Below are positions 36,874-45,063 of a stretch of DNA of 64,000 bases, piece after piece (within the stretch, counting starts at the first letter, position 1; every line of letters begins with the position of its first letter). Origin of the DNA: Achromobacter xylosoxidans (GTDB taxonomy: Bacteria; Pseudomonadota; Gammaproteobacteria; Burkholderiales; Burkholderiaceae_B); assembly GCF_014490035.1 (NCBI RefSeq), contig NZ_CP061008.1, forward strand, positions 1,736,001-1,800,000. Direction: 5' to 3'. The notes below the pieces were generated by a model that did not search any database, was not told the DNA's origin, and saw only the letters and a list, made by a program, of their open reading frames with translations. The position numbers and the translations under genes are program-made.

Positions 36874-37829
36874 TGGACGCCGGGTCCAAGGCGCAGCGCG
36901 CCGCCATCATCGGAACCGGCCTGATCGGCCAGGGCTGGGCCATCGTGTTCGCCCGCATGGGCTGGGAAGTGCACCTGTATGACGTCAACGCCGCCATGCT
37001 GGCCGAAGCCCGCGGCCTGATCCTGCGGCAGCTGCGGGAACTTGAAGCCCAGGGCTTGCTGACGGACGCCGAAGCCATAGGCGGACGCGTCCATGTGGCA
37101 AGCAGCCTGGCCGATGCCTTGAAGGGCGCCCGCTACATCCAGGAGAACTCGCCCGAGAATCTGGAAATCAAGCGGGCGCTGTTTGCTGAACTGGACGCGG
37201 CGGCCGAACCCGACGCCATCATCGGCAGCTCCACATCCAGCATCCCCGCCAGCGAATTCACCGGGCATCTGGCCGGACGCCACCGCTGCCTGGTGGCGCA
37301 CCCGGTGAATCCGCCGTACCTGATCCCGGTGGTGGAACTGTGCCCCGCGCCCTGGACCAGCCCGGAGGCCGTCGATTCCGCCCGCGCCGTCATGGCCGGC
37401 ATCGGCCAGAAGCCCGTGCTGGTGCGGCGCGAAATCGAAGGCTTCATCCTGAACCGCCTGCAGGGCGCGCTGCTGCATGAGGCGTTCCGCCTGGCCAGCG
37501 CGGGCATCGCCAGCGCCGAGGACATCGACGCCACGGTGAAGGACGGCCTGGGCCTGCGCTGGTCGTTCATGGGACCGTTCGAAACCATAGACCTTAACGC
37601 ACCCGGCGGCATTGCCGACTATTGCGCGCGCTACGGCGGGCTGTACCAGTCCATCGGCGCGACCCAGGGCGAACCCGTCGCCTGGGACGGCGCGCTGGTC
37701 GACGCGCTGTCGGAGGAACGCCGCGGCCTGCTGCCGCAGGAAGATCTTGCCAAGCGCCGCTTCTGGCGCGATGAAAAACTGATGCGCCTCATGCGCCATA
37801 AACAGGACAACGGAGACAACAATGGCTAA
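36873..37829 (+). CDS. 3-hydroxyacyl-CoA dehydrogenase-fold 3-hydroxyacid dehydrogenase (carnitine / L-gulonate dehydrogenase-like)
   Basis: 318 residues from the ATG at 36873, overlapping the SDR stop by one base. The Rossmann motif is IIGTGLIGQGWA (residues 12-23), the catalytic segment is AHPVNPPYLIPVVE with His143, and REIEGFILNRLQGALLHEA is the dimer helix. The short length and lack of the FadB hydratase part place it with lambda-crystallin / L-gulonate 3-dehydrogenase / carnitine 3-dehydrogenase proteins. These oxidise a 3-hydroxy acid to a beta-keto acid, exactly the substrate type of the BKACE enzyme encoded next. Confidence 0.87.
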   Translation: MDAGSKAQRAAIIGTGLIGQGWAIVFARMGWEVHLYDVNAAMLAEARGLILRQLRELEAQGLLTDAEAIGGRVHVASSLADALKGARYIQENSPENLEIKRALFAELDAAAEPDAIIGSSTSSIPASEFTGHLAGRHRCLVAHPVNPPYLIPVVELCPAPWTSPEAVDSARAVMAGIGQKPVLVRREIEGFILNRLQGALLHEAFRLASAGIASAEDIDATVKDGLGLRWSFMGPFETIDLNAPGGIADYCARYGGLYQSIGATQGEPVAWDGALVDALSEERRGLLPQEDLAKRRFWRDEKLMRLMRHKQDNGDNNG

Positions 37830-38757
37830 GCCCAAGCAGAAAGTCATCATCACTTGCGCCGTGACGGGCGCCATCCATACGCCCAGCATGTCGCCGCACC
37901 TGCCAGTGACCGCCGACGAGATCGCCGAAGCGGCCATCGGCGCGGCCAAGGCGGGCGCGGCGGTGCTGCACCTGCATGCGCGCGATCCGCAGACCGGCAA
38001 GCCGTCGCAGGACCCGGCGCTGTTCAAGCCCTTTCTGGAGCGGATCAAGCGGGAAACGGACGCCATCATCAACATCACCACCGGCGGCAGCCCGCATATG
38101 ACGGTGGAAGAGCGCATGCGTCCGGCCACCACCTTCAAGCCGGAGCTGGCGTCCCTGAACATGGGATCCATGAACTTCGGCCTGTACCCGATGCTGGGCC
38201 GCTTCAAGGAGTTCAAGCACGACTGGGAACGCGAACATCTGGAAAACAGCCGCTCGCTGGTGTTCCGCAATACCTACCAGGACATCGAGTCCATCCTCGC
38301 GCTGGGCAACGCCAACGGCACCCGCTTCGAGTTCGAGTGCTACGACATCAGCCATCTGTACAACCTGGCGCATTTCGTGGACCGCGGCCTGGTCAAGTCG
38401 CCGCCTTTCATCCAATCGGTGTTTGGCATCCTGGGCGGCATCGGCCCGCACCCGGAAGACCTGATGCACATGAAGCGCACGGCCGACCGCCTGTTCGGCA
38501 ACGACTATGAATGGTCGATCCTGGGCGCCGGCCGCGGCCAGATCCCGCTGGCCACCATAGGCGCGGCCATGGGCTCGAACGTGCGGGTGGGGCTGGAGGA
38601 TTCGTTGTGGATCGGGCCGGGCGAGATGGCGCAATCCAATCAGGTCCAGGTGGAGCGCATCCGCACCATCCTGGAGGCGCTGAACCTGGAAATCGCCACG
38701 CCCGAAGAGGCGCGCGCCAAGCTCGACTTGAAGGGCAAGGACAACGTGGCGTTCTGA
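37822..38757 (+). CDS. BKACE (DUF849) beta-keto acid cleavage enzyme
   Basis: 311 residues, overlapping the dehydrogenase gene by 8 bases. The TIM-barrel signature VLHLHARDP holds the Zn-binding His50-x-His52, and CAVTGAIHTPSMSPHLP at the N-terminus is typical. BKACE enzymes condense a beta-keto acid with acetyl-CoA and split it to acetoacetate plus a CoA thioester, as in lysine fermentation (Kce) and carnitine breakdown. Pairing with a 3-hydroxyacid dehydrogenase strongly suggests a two-step route. The side chain handled is not known. Confidence 0.9.
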   Translation: MAKPKQKVIITCAVTGAIHTPSMSPHLPVTADEIAEAAIGAAKAGAAVLHLHARDPQTGKPSQDPALFKPFLERIKRETDAIINITTGGSPHMTVEERMRPATTFKPELASLNMGSMNFGLYPMLGRFKEFKHDWEREHLENSRSLVFRNTYQDIESILALGNANGTRFEFECYDISHLYNLAHFVDRGLVKSPPFIQSVFGILGGIGPHPEDLMHMKRTADRLFGNDYEWSILGAGRGQIPLATIGAAMGSNVRVGLEDSLWIGPGEMAQSNQVQVERIRTILEALNLEIATPEEARAKLDLKGKDNVAF

Positions 38758-38764
38758 TGCGGCC

Positions 38765-38789
38765 AGGGGCCGGCAGCTATCCGGCCCCT
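38765..38789. terminator. Hairpin between convergent operons
   Basis: AGGGGCCGG (38765-38773) pairs with CCGGCCCCT (38781-38789) around a 7-base loop, between the BKACE stop and the end of the iron-type dehydrogenase gene. It probably ends transcription from the left, with only a weak U-rich tail. Confidence 0.5.
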
Positions 38790-38796
38790 TGTCGCG

Positions 38797-39867
38797 TCAG
38801 GCGCGGCGGCGCAGCGCGGCGGCCAGCGTTTCGGTATCGAGCGCGCGGTCGAAGTTGGCGGCGTGGCGGGCCTTCAGGCTCAGCTCCGCAGCCAGCCGCA
38901 GTTCCGTGTCGTCCGGCATGTCGGCCGCACCCAGTTCGCGCAAGGTGGTGGGCAGGCCCACCTGGGCATACCAGCGGGTCAGCTCGGCCAGCATGCCGTC
39001 CGTCCGGTTTTCCAGGTCCAGCTGCACCAGCAGTCCGACCGCCACCTGCAGGCCATGCGGGGCACTCGCCAGGCCGCTGATCCTGGGCAGCCCGCGCGTC
39101 AGCGCGTGGGCGATGGACAGGCCGCCGCTTTCGAAACCGAGGCCGCTCATGAGGATCATCGCTTCCACTACGCGTTCGAAGGCCGGCGTGGGCTGGCCGC
39201 TGCCGGCAACCGCCACGGCATCCGCGCCGTCGGCCAGCAGGGTGCGCAGGCAGCCGTCGGCGATGAACTGGGCGGTGAGGGGCGGCGCGCCGTCATACAT
39301 GTTGCGGCCGCCGTTGCGGCTGCATTGCTCGGCTTCGAATTTCTTCGAGACCGCATCGCCCAGCCCGGCGAGAAAGAAATTCGCCGGCGCGGTGGCGATG
39401 ACGGCGGTATCGACCAGCACGATGGTGGGGTTGAACAGCATGTGCTCCACCGCCAGGAGGTTGTGATGGGCGTCGTACAGGACGTAGTTCTTGCTGGTGG
39501 GCGCGTCGTTGGAGGCGACGGTCGGCACGGTGATGAGATGGCAGTGCGAGGACTTGGCCACGGCCTTGCCCGCGTCCAGCGCCTTGCCGCCGCCCACCGC
39601 GATCACCATGTCGATGCCGGCAGGCGCGGCCTGCGCGCGCAATTGCGTGATCGCCGCGGGCGTCAGGTCGCCTTCGACGATCAGCGGCGCGAGCGACACG
39701 TTATGCGCCGCGCACAAGGCTTCGATTCTTGGCCCCAGCACGCCATGCACATAGCTGTCTATGACCAGGGCGGCGCGGCGGCCGAACAGGGCTGCGTACT
39801 GTCCCAGGGTGTCCAGGGCGCCGGCGCCCTGGATGTAGCGGCTGGGCGCGCCAAAAATCTTCAGCAT
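38797..39867 (-). CDS. Iron-type (group III) alcohol dehydrogenase, glycerol-dehydrogenase-like
   Basis: 356 residues. Metal ligands appear in GLGDAVSKKFEAE (Asp), GLSIAHALTRG (His) and SAPHGLQVAVGLLVQ (His), and the nucleotide loop is AVGGGKALDAGKAVA. The order and the SNDAPTSKNYVLYD segment match GldA-type enzymes. It oxidises a polyol or hydroxyketone with NAD. The gene follows the GntR regulator by 21 bp, in the same direction, and converges on the BKACE operon. Confidence 0.9.
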   Translation of the reverse strand: MLKIFGAPSRYIQGAGALDTLGQYAALFGRRAALVIDSYVHGVLGPRIEALCAAHNVSLAPLIVEGDLTPAAITQLRAQAAPAGIDMVIAVGGGKALDAGKAVAKSSHCHLITVPTVASNDAPTSKNYVLYDAHHNLLAVEHMLFNPTIVLVDTAVIATAPANFFLAGLGDAVSKKFEAEQCSRNGGRNMYDGAPPLTAQFIADGCLRTLLADGADAVAVAGSGQPTPAFERVVEAMILMSGLGFESGGLSIAHALTRGLPRISGLASAPHGLQVAVGLLVQLDLENRTDGMLAELTRWYAQVGLPTTLRELGAADMPDDTELRLAAELSLKARHAANFDRALDTETLAAALRRRA

Positions 39868-39888
39868 GGGGGATTCCTTCGGGTTTGC

Positions 39889-40593
39889 CTACTTGCGGGC
39901 AGCGGGGGGGCGGTAGTCGAGTTCCTTTTCGCGCTCGACCAGCCAGTCGATCATGATCTTGCCGCCCCAGACCAGATCGGCCTGGATGGCCTGCCTGGCG
40001 GCTTCGGAGTCGCGCGCTTCCAGGGCTTCCAATACCGCTTCGTGGCGGTGCTCGTTCTGCGAATAGTCCAGCCCAGAGGTCTTGACGTGGAACACCTTGA
40101 GGATGGGGCCGGTGATCACCCAGAACGATTCCACCGTGGCGCGCAGGATGGGCTTGTTGCTGGCTTCCAGGATGCCGAAGTGGAACTTGCGGTTGAGGTA
40201 GCTGGCGCGCTTGGGATCGCTGGATGTGCAGGAGATGAAATCCCGCTGCAGCGCGATCAGGTTGTCCAGCTGTTTGCGCGTGATGTTCTGTGCGGCTTCG
40301 GCCGCGCCCATGCCTTCCAGGTGGAAGCGGATCTGCTGGATTTCACGCAGCTTTTCCGAATTGACGTAAGGCACGTAGACCGCGGTGGCCGCCTGCATTT
40401 CCAGTCCCTGCTCGCTGATCAGCCGGAAGATGGCCTCGCGTACAGGCGTGATGGAGACGCCCATTTCCTGGGCCAGTTCGCCAATGATCAGGCGTTCGCC
40501 GGGTTCGTACTGCCCGTTGATCAGGGCATTGCGGATTTCGTTGTAGACCCTGACGGAGAGGTTCTCTTTCTTTACCGGTTTAAGGCTGGACAT
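39889..40593 (-). CDS. GntR-family regulator (FCD subfamily), probable master regulator of the 29-45 kb cluster
   Basis: 234 residues from the ATG at 40593. The winged helix includes LIIGELAQEMGVSITPVREAIFRLISEQG. The FCD domain carries the metal-site pattern (RKFHFGILEASNKPILRATVESFW, NEHRHEAVLEALEARD). It sits in the middle of the cluster next to operator C. Two further copies of the same palindrome lie at the LIV and SDR promoters, making it the likely repressor of all these units. The effector is probably a pathway intermediate with a carboxylate (inference). Confidence 0.9.
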   Translation of the reverse strand: MSSLKPVKKENLSVRVYNEIRNALINGQYEPGERLIIGELAQEMGVSITPVREAIFRLISEQGLEMQAATAVYVPYVNSEKLREIQQIRFHLEGMGAAEAAQNITRKQLDNLIALQRDFISCTSSDPKRASYLNRKFHFGILEASNKPILRATVESFWVITGPILKVFHVKTSGLDYSQNEHRHEAVLEALEARDSEAARQAIQADLVWGGKIMIDWLVEREKELDYRPPAARK

Positions 40594-40684
40594 GACAGGC
40601 TCAGGCTTGCTGTATTGATGGGGGCGGGTGGATTCGGGATGAATTCTATCCCGCCATGGCAAATTCGAGCGCGATGGGTATATT

Positions 40685-40697
40685 ATATATCATATAT
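40685..40697. promoter_or_regulatory. GntR (FCD)-type operator C
   Basis: ATATAT-C-ATATAT is a perfect dyad in the 127-bp gap between the GntR gene and the transketolase gene, 24 bases before the latter's ATG. It is the reverse complement of operator A. Confidence 0.65.
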
Positions 40698-40720
40698 CCT
40701 AACAGCAAAAAGGAAGCGCC

Positions 40721-41578
40721 ATGAGGAGTGATAGGGAGGTCCCCACCGAAGGGGAGGTCGGGCTGCTGCGGGAAAAGGCCCGCCATATCCGGCTGGAGAC
40801 CATCAGGTTGATCGAGATCGCCAAGGTCGGGCACTACAGCTCAGTGTTCTCGTGCGCGGAAATCTTCGCCGCGCTGTACTACGACGTGATGCGGCTGCGT
40901 CCGGGCGAGCCGCAGTGGCCCGACCGCGACCGCTTCCTGATGGGCAAGGGCCATGCCGCCGTGGGTCTCTTCCCGGTGCTGGCGGACCATGGCTTCATCG
41001 CCCGCGAGCTGCTGGACGGCTACACCCGCCTGGGCAGCCCGCTGGGCGATCATCCCGACATGAGCAAGGTGCCGGGCGTGGACTTCAGCTCGGGTTCCAT
41101 CGGCCACGCGTTGTCCAACGGCGTGGGCATGGCGGTGGGCGGGCGCATGAGCGGGCGCGACTTCAACGTCTTCGTGCTGCTGGGCGACGGCGAGATGCAG
41201 GAAGGCCAGGTCTGGGAGGCGGCGCTCTTCGCCGCCCACAACCGCCTGTCGCGCCTGGTTGCGATCGTCGACCGCAACGGCTACCAGCTCGACGGCAAGG
41301 TCGACGAGGTCATGGGCGTGGAATCGCTGAAGGAAAAATGGCTGGCCTTCGGCTGGGAAGTGCATGAGGTGGACGGCCACAACCTGGTGGAACTGACCGC
41401 TTTGCTGCGCCGCCTGCGCGCGGACGAGTCGCGCGCCAGGCCGGCCTGCGTGATCGCAAAGACCATCAAGGGCAAGGGCGTGTCCTATATGGAAACCGAG
41501 CCGGGCTGGCATCTGGGCTACCTGGCGCCGCAAGACGCGCAAAGCGCCGTTGAAGAAATCCTTTCCCGCGAGATCTGA
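40721..41578 (+). CDS. Transketolase, N-terminal (TPP-binding) subunit
   Basis: 285 residues, with AAAGGAAG upstream. It contains the TPP/Mg motif GDGEMQEGQVWEAALFAA beginning at Gly155, with Asn186, and the conserved GKGHAAVGLFPVLA and SSGSIGHALSNGVGMAVG. It corresponds to the first half of a classical transketolase. The second half is the next gene, starting at the base after the stop. Split transketolases are common in catabolic clusters and need not act on pentose phosphates. Confidence 0.92.
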   Translation: MRSDREVPTEGEVGLLREKARHIRLETIRLIEIAKVGHYSSVFSCAEIFAALYYDVMRLRPGEPQWPDRDRFLMGKGHAAVGLFPVLADHGFIARELLDGYTRLGSPLGDHPDMSKVPGVDFSSGSIGHALSNGVGMAVGGRMSGRDFNVFVLLGDGEMQEGQVWEAALFAAHNRLSRLVAIVDRNGYQLDGKVDEVMGVESLKEKWLAFGWEVHEVDGHNLVELTALLRRLRADESRARPACVIAKTIKGKGVSYMETEPGWHLGYLAPQDAQSAVEEILSREI

Positions 41579-42565
41579 ATGGCACAGGCACAAGTCCTCT
41601 CTCCCGATTCCTGGCAGTACCGCGCGCTGAATGCGGTGAACCCCGGGCTGTCCTATCTTTCCGACGCGCTGATCGAGCTGGCTGCGGCCGGCCATCCGGT
41701 GGTCGCCGGTTCGGCCGACCTGCAGTACTCCAACGGCCTGAACCGCTTTGCCCAGGCCTATCCCGACCGCTATGTCCAGTTCGGCATTTCCGAGCAGAAC
41801 ATGGTGTCGGCCGCGGCAGGCCTGGCGACCACCGGCATGATGCCCTTCGTCGCAACCTTCGCGTCCTTCCTGGGCCTGCTGTGCTGCGAACAGATCCGCA
41901 TGGACGTGGCCTATACCAAGCTGCCCGTGCGCCTGATCGGCCACCACACCGGCATCAGCCTGGGCTTCTATGGCACCTCGCACCACGCCACCGAAGATAT
42001 CTCGACGATGCGGGCGCTGGCCGGCCTGACGGTGGTCTCGCCCGCCGACGGCCCGCAGCTGGCATCCGCCATCAAGGCCTCGGTGGACTGGCCCGAGCCG
42101 ATCTACTTCCGGATCGGCCGCGGCCGCGACCCGCAGGTCTATGAAGACGGCGCGCCTTTCCAGTTCGGCCGCGCCATTGTCCATTCCAGCGGCTCGGACC
42201 TGAACATCATCGCCTGCGGCATCACTGTGCACGCGGCCCTGGCGGCCGCCGAACAACTGCGCGGCGAAGGATTGTCGGTGGGCGTGATCGACATGCCCAC
42301 CATCAAGCCCCTGGACCGCGACGCCGTGCTGGCCGCGGCAGGCAAGTCCCGCGTGCTGATGACGGTGGAAGAGCACAACGTGCTGGGCGGGCTGGGTTCG
42401 GCCGTGGCCGAGGTGCTGGCCGACGCGGGCACAGGCACGCGCTTGCGCCGCCATGGCATCTACGACGAATACAGCCTGATCGCGCCGCCCACCACCCTGT
42501 ATGCGCACTACAAGCTGGACGCGGACGGCATCGCCGACGTCGCGCGCGCTACGCTCCAGCCCTGA
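41579..42565 (+). CDS. Transketolase, C-terminal (pyrimidine-binding) subunit
   Basis: 328 residues. QFGISEQNMVSAAAGLATTG holds the catalytic Glu72 that activates TPP, then MPFVATFASFLG follows, and the C-terminal transketolase domain has VGVIDMPTIKPLDRDAVLAAA. It starts directly after the stop of the N-terminal subunit, so both are made together as an alpha2-beta2 enzyme. It transfers a two-carbon ketol unit. The donor is probably a pathway-specific ketose or hydroxyketone. Confidence 0.92.
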   Translation: MAQAQVLSPDSWQYRALNAVNPGLSYLSDALIELAAAGHPVVAGSADLQYSNGLNRFAQAYPDRYVQFGISEQNMVSAAAGLATTGMMPFVATFASFLGLLCCEQIRMDVAYTKLPVRLIGHHTGISLGFYGTSHHATEDISTMRALAGLTVVSPADGPQLASAIKASVDWPEPIYFRIGRGRDPQVYEDGAPFQFGRAIVHSSGSDLNIIACGITVHAALAAAEQLRGEGLSVGVIDMPTIKPLDRDAVLAAAGKSRVLMTVEEHNVLGGLGSAVAEVLADAGTGTRLRRHGIYDEYSLIAPPTTLYAHYKLDADGIADVARATLQP

Positions 42566-42580
42566 GACACGGAGACAGAC

Positions 42581-43402
42581 ATGAAGGAAATCACCGGCAC
42601 CACGCGCCTGTTCGGCATCCTGGCCGATCCCATTCACCACGTGAAGACGCCGCAGCGCATGAATGAGCATTTTGCCGCCATCGGCTTCGACGGCGTGTGC
42701 GTGCCGTTCCACGCCCGGCCGGATAACTTGGCCGAGGTGGTCGCTGGACTGCGGCGGCTGGAAAACCTGGGCGGCGTCATTGTCACGGTGCCGCACAAGA
42801 CCGCGATACTGGAGCTGGTCGACGACGCCACTCCGGTGGCGCGCAAGATCGGCGCGGCGAACGTGGTGCGCCGCGAGGCGGACGGCAAGCTGGTGGCGCA
42901 CATGCTGGACGGCGAAGGCTTTGTCCGCGGGCTGCAAAGCGCAGGCGTGTCGCCGCAGGGCAAGAGCGCCTATCTGGCGGGGGCGGGCGGCGCGGCCAAT
43001 GCAATCGGCTTCGCGCTGGTCCAGGCCGGCGTGTCGCGGCTGACCATCGCCAACCGCACCACGGCCAAGGCCGAGGATCTGAAGGCGCGCATCCTGTCGC
43101 TGCATCCCGGCGCCCGGATCGACGTGGGCACGGCCGACCCCTCGGGGCACGACCTGGTGGTCAACGGCACCTCGCTGGGCATGAAGCCGGACGACGCCTT
43201 GCCGCTGGACGCCAGCCGCCTGACGCCGGACCAACTGGTCTGTGAAGTCATCATGCAGCCCAAGGACACGGCCTTGCTGCTGGCGGCGCAGGCCCGCGGC
43301 TGCAAGGTGCACTATGGCGCGCCGATGCTGGCCTGCCAGATCGAACTGATGGCGCAAATGCTGGGCGTGGCGGCGGACAAGCCGGCCGACGCGGGACGCT
43401 GA
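42581..43402 (+). CDS. Shikimate dehydrogenase-like (AroE-family) oxidoreductase
   Basis: 273 residues. The N-terminal substrate domain has GVIVTVPHKTAILELVDD with the catalytic Lys of VPHK, and the Rossmann domain has LAGAGGAANAIGFAL. AroE normally recognises shikimate through an SxS motif near residue 15, but here the region reads ILADPIHHVKTPQRMN. That change suggests a different ligand. It follows the transketolase by 15 bp and is probably a catabolic paralogue, not the biosynthetic enzyme. Confidence 0.88.
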   Translation: MKEITGTTRLFGILADPIHHVKTPQRMNEHFAAIGFDGVCVPFHARPDNLAEVVAGLRRLENLGGVIVTVPHKTAILELVDDATPVARKIGAANVVRREADGKLVAHMLDGEGFVRGLQSAGVSPQGKSAYLAGAGGAANAIGFALVQAGVSRLTIANRTTAKAEDLKARILSLHPGARIDVGTADPSGHDLVVNGTSLGMKPDDALPLDASRLTPDQLVCEVIMQPKDTALLLAAQARGCKVHYGAPMLACQIELMAQMLGVAADKPADAGR

Positions 43403-43407
43403 TCCGT

Positions 43408-45006
43408 ATGAGCGACTACGACTTCATCATTGCCGGGGGCGGCACGGCGGGCTGCATCCTGGCCAACCGCCTGAGCGCCGACGGCAAGTATCGCGTGCTG
43501 ATGCTGGAGGCCGGACATGAGGCCCGCAGCATGTGGATCTCGATCCCGGCGGGCTTTTCCAAACTGCTGGTCAACCCGGAATACAACTGGCGCTTCGCCA
43601 CCGAGCCGGAAGACAACGTCCACGGCAGGACCATTGCCGTGCCGCGCGGCAAGGGCGTGGGCGGGTCGACGCTCATCAACGGCATGATCTACGTCCGTGG
43701 CCAGCCGCAGGACTACGACGGCTGGGAGGCGGCGGGCGCGACCGGCTGGGGCTACAGCCAGGCCGAGCGCATCTTCCGCAAGATCGAATGCTACGAACCC
43801 GGCGACGCCAGCCGCGGCAAGAGCGGCCCGATGCATCTGGAAGAGGTGTCCGAACGCTTTCCCATATCGGATGCCTTCCTGAAGGCGGCGCAAGAGGACG
43901 GCCAGCCCTTGAATCCCGACTACAACGGCGGCAGCCAGGAGGGCGTGGGCTACTACCAGGTGCTGCAGCATCGGGGCAGGCGTTGGAGCGTGGTGGACGG
44001 CTACCTGAAACCCGCTTCCGGCCGCAAGAATCTCACCGTGGAATGCGGCGCGCACGTGACGCGGCTGGTGTTCGAGGGCAAGCGCTGCGTGGGCGTGGCC
44101 TATCGCAAGAACGGACAGGAGCACATCGTGCGCGCGCGGCGCGAGACGCTGCTGTGCATGGGCGCGGTGCAGTCGCCGCAGTTGCTGGAACTGTCCGGCG
44201 TCGGCAATCCCGCCTTGCTGCAAGCGTTCGGCATCGCGCCGGTGCTGGCGCAGCCGCAGGTCGGCGAAAACTACATCGACCACTTCGCGACCCGCATGAA
44301 CTGGCGGGTGAAGGGCACCGTGACGCTGAACGAGATGTCGCGCGGTTGGCGCCTGGCGCAGCAGGTGGCGCGCTACTACGCCAGCCACAAGGGCATCCTG
44401 ACCCTGGGCACGGGACTGGTGCACGGCTTCGTGAAAAGCGCGCCGGACCTGCCGGCGCCTGACGTGCAGTACTTCTTCGTGCACGCCAGCTACGCCAATG
44501 CGGCCGAACGTATCCTCGACCGGCAGCCGGGCATGACGATAGGCGTGGCGCAACTGCGTCCCGAGTCGGTCGGATCCATCCACATCAAGTCCGCGGATCC
44601 GCAGGCGGGGCCTGCGATCCGGCCCAACTTCCTGTCCGCCCAGGTGGACCGCGACAGCCTGGTGGGCGGCATGCAGGCGGCGCGGCGCATCGTCGGCCAG
44701 CCGGCCATGCGGCGCTATGTCGAATCGGAGATCAGCCCCGGCGCGGCGGTGGACAGCTACGACGAATGGCTGGACTTCGCGCGGCGCAACGGCCAGACCA
44801 TCTACCACCCCATAGGTACCTGCCGCATGGGTTCCGATGCCGCCGCCGTCACCGACGTGCGCTTGCGGGTGAACGGCCTGTCCGGCCTGCGCGTGGTGGA
44901 TGCGTCGGTGATGCCGAAGATGGTGTCCGGCAATACGCAGGGTGCCGTCATGATGGTGGCCGAGCGGGGGGCCGAGATGATTCTGGAGGATGCGGCGCAG
45001 GCCTAG
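43408..45006 (+). CDS. GMC-family FAD-dependent alcohol dehydrogenase (choline-dehydrogenase-like)
   Basis: 532 residues. The FAD motif DFIIAGGGTAGCILANRLS opens the protein, and the GMC signatures are GRTIAVPRGKGVGGSTLING and GAVQSPQLLELSGVGN. The active-site His467 lies in YHPIGTCRMG and Asn509 in GNTQGAVMM. It oxidises a primary or secondary alcohol and passes electrons to the respiratory chain or oxygen. It is the last gene of the transketolase operon, before a clear terminator. Confidence 0.92.
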   Translation: MSDYDFIIAGGGTAGCILANRLSADGKYRVLMLEAGHEARSMWISIPAGFSKLLVNPEYNWRFATEPEDNVHGRTIAVPRGKGVGGSTLINGMIYVRGQPQDYDGWEAAGATGWGYSQAERIFRKIECYEPGDASRGKSGPMHLEEVSERFPISDAFLKAAQEDGQPLNPDYNGGSQEGVGYYQVLQHRGRRWSVVDGYLKPASGRKNLTVECGAHVTRLVFEGKRCVGVAYRKNGQEHIVRARRETLLCMGAVQSPQLLELSGVGNPALLQAFGIAPVLAQPQVGENYIDHFATRMNWRVKGTVTLNEMSRGWRLAQQVARYYASHKGILTLGTGLVHGFVKSAPDLPAPDVQYFFVHASYANAAERILDRQPGMTIGVAQLRPESVGSIHIKSADPQAGPAIRPNFLSAQVDRDSLVGGMQAARRIVGQPAMRRYVESEISPGAAVDSYDEWLDFARRNGQTIYHPIGTCRMGSDAAAVTDVRLRVNGLSGLRVVDASVMPKMVSGNTQGAVMMVAERGAEMILEDAAQA

Positions 45007-45023
45007 CCGTATCCGTCACGGAA

Positions 45024-45058
45024 AAAGGCGCACGTGGCCAATCGGCCCGTGCGCCTTT
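45024..45058. terminator. Strong bidirectional terminator
   Basis: AAAGGCGCACG (45024-45034) pairs with CGTGCGCCTTT (45048-45058), and an inner GGCC/GGCC extends the stem. Rightward the stem ends in CCTTT. Leftward it ends in CCTTTTTC, a five-T run. It serves the convergent GMC and proline-racemase-family genes. Confidence 0.8.
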
Positions 45059-45063
45059 GCACT

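Noticed and set aside
36873..37829. Annotation as carnitine 3-dehydrogenase
   Set aside because: The fold and the BKACE neighbour fit, but the other cluster genes do not, so a broader name is safer.
40841..43357. Open frame of more than 800 codons on the minus strand opposite the transketolase and AroE-like genes
   Set aside because: It is antisense to clearly conserved proteins, has a Gln/His/Arg/Gly-rich composition without motifs, and reflects the lack of stop codons in GC-rich DNA.
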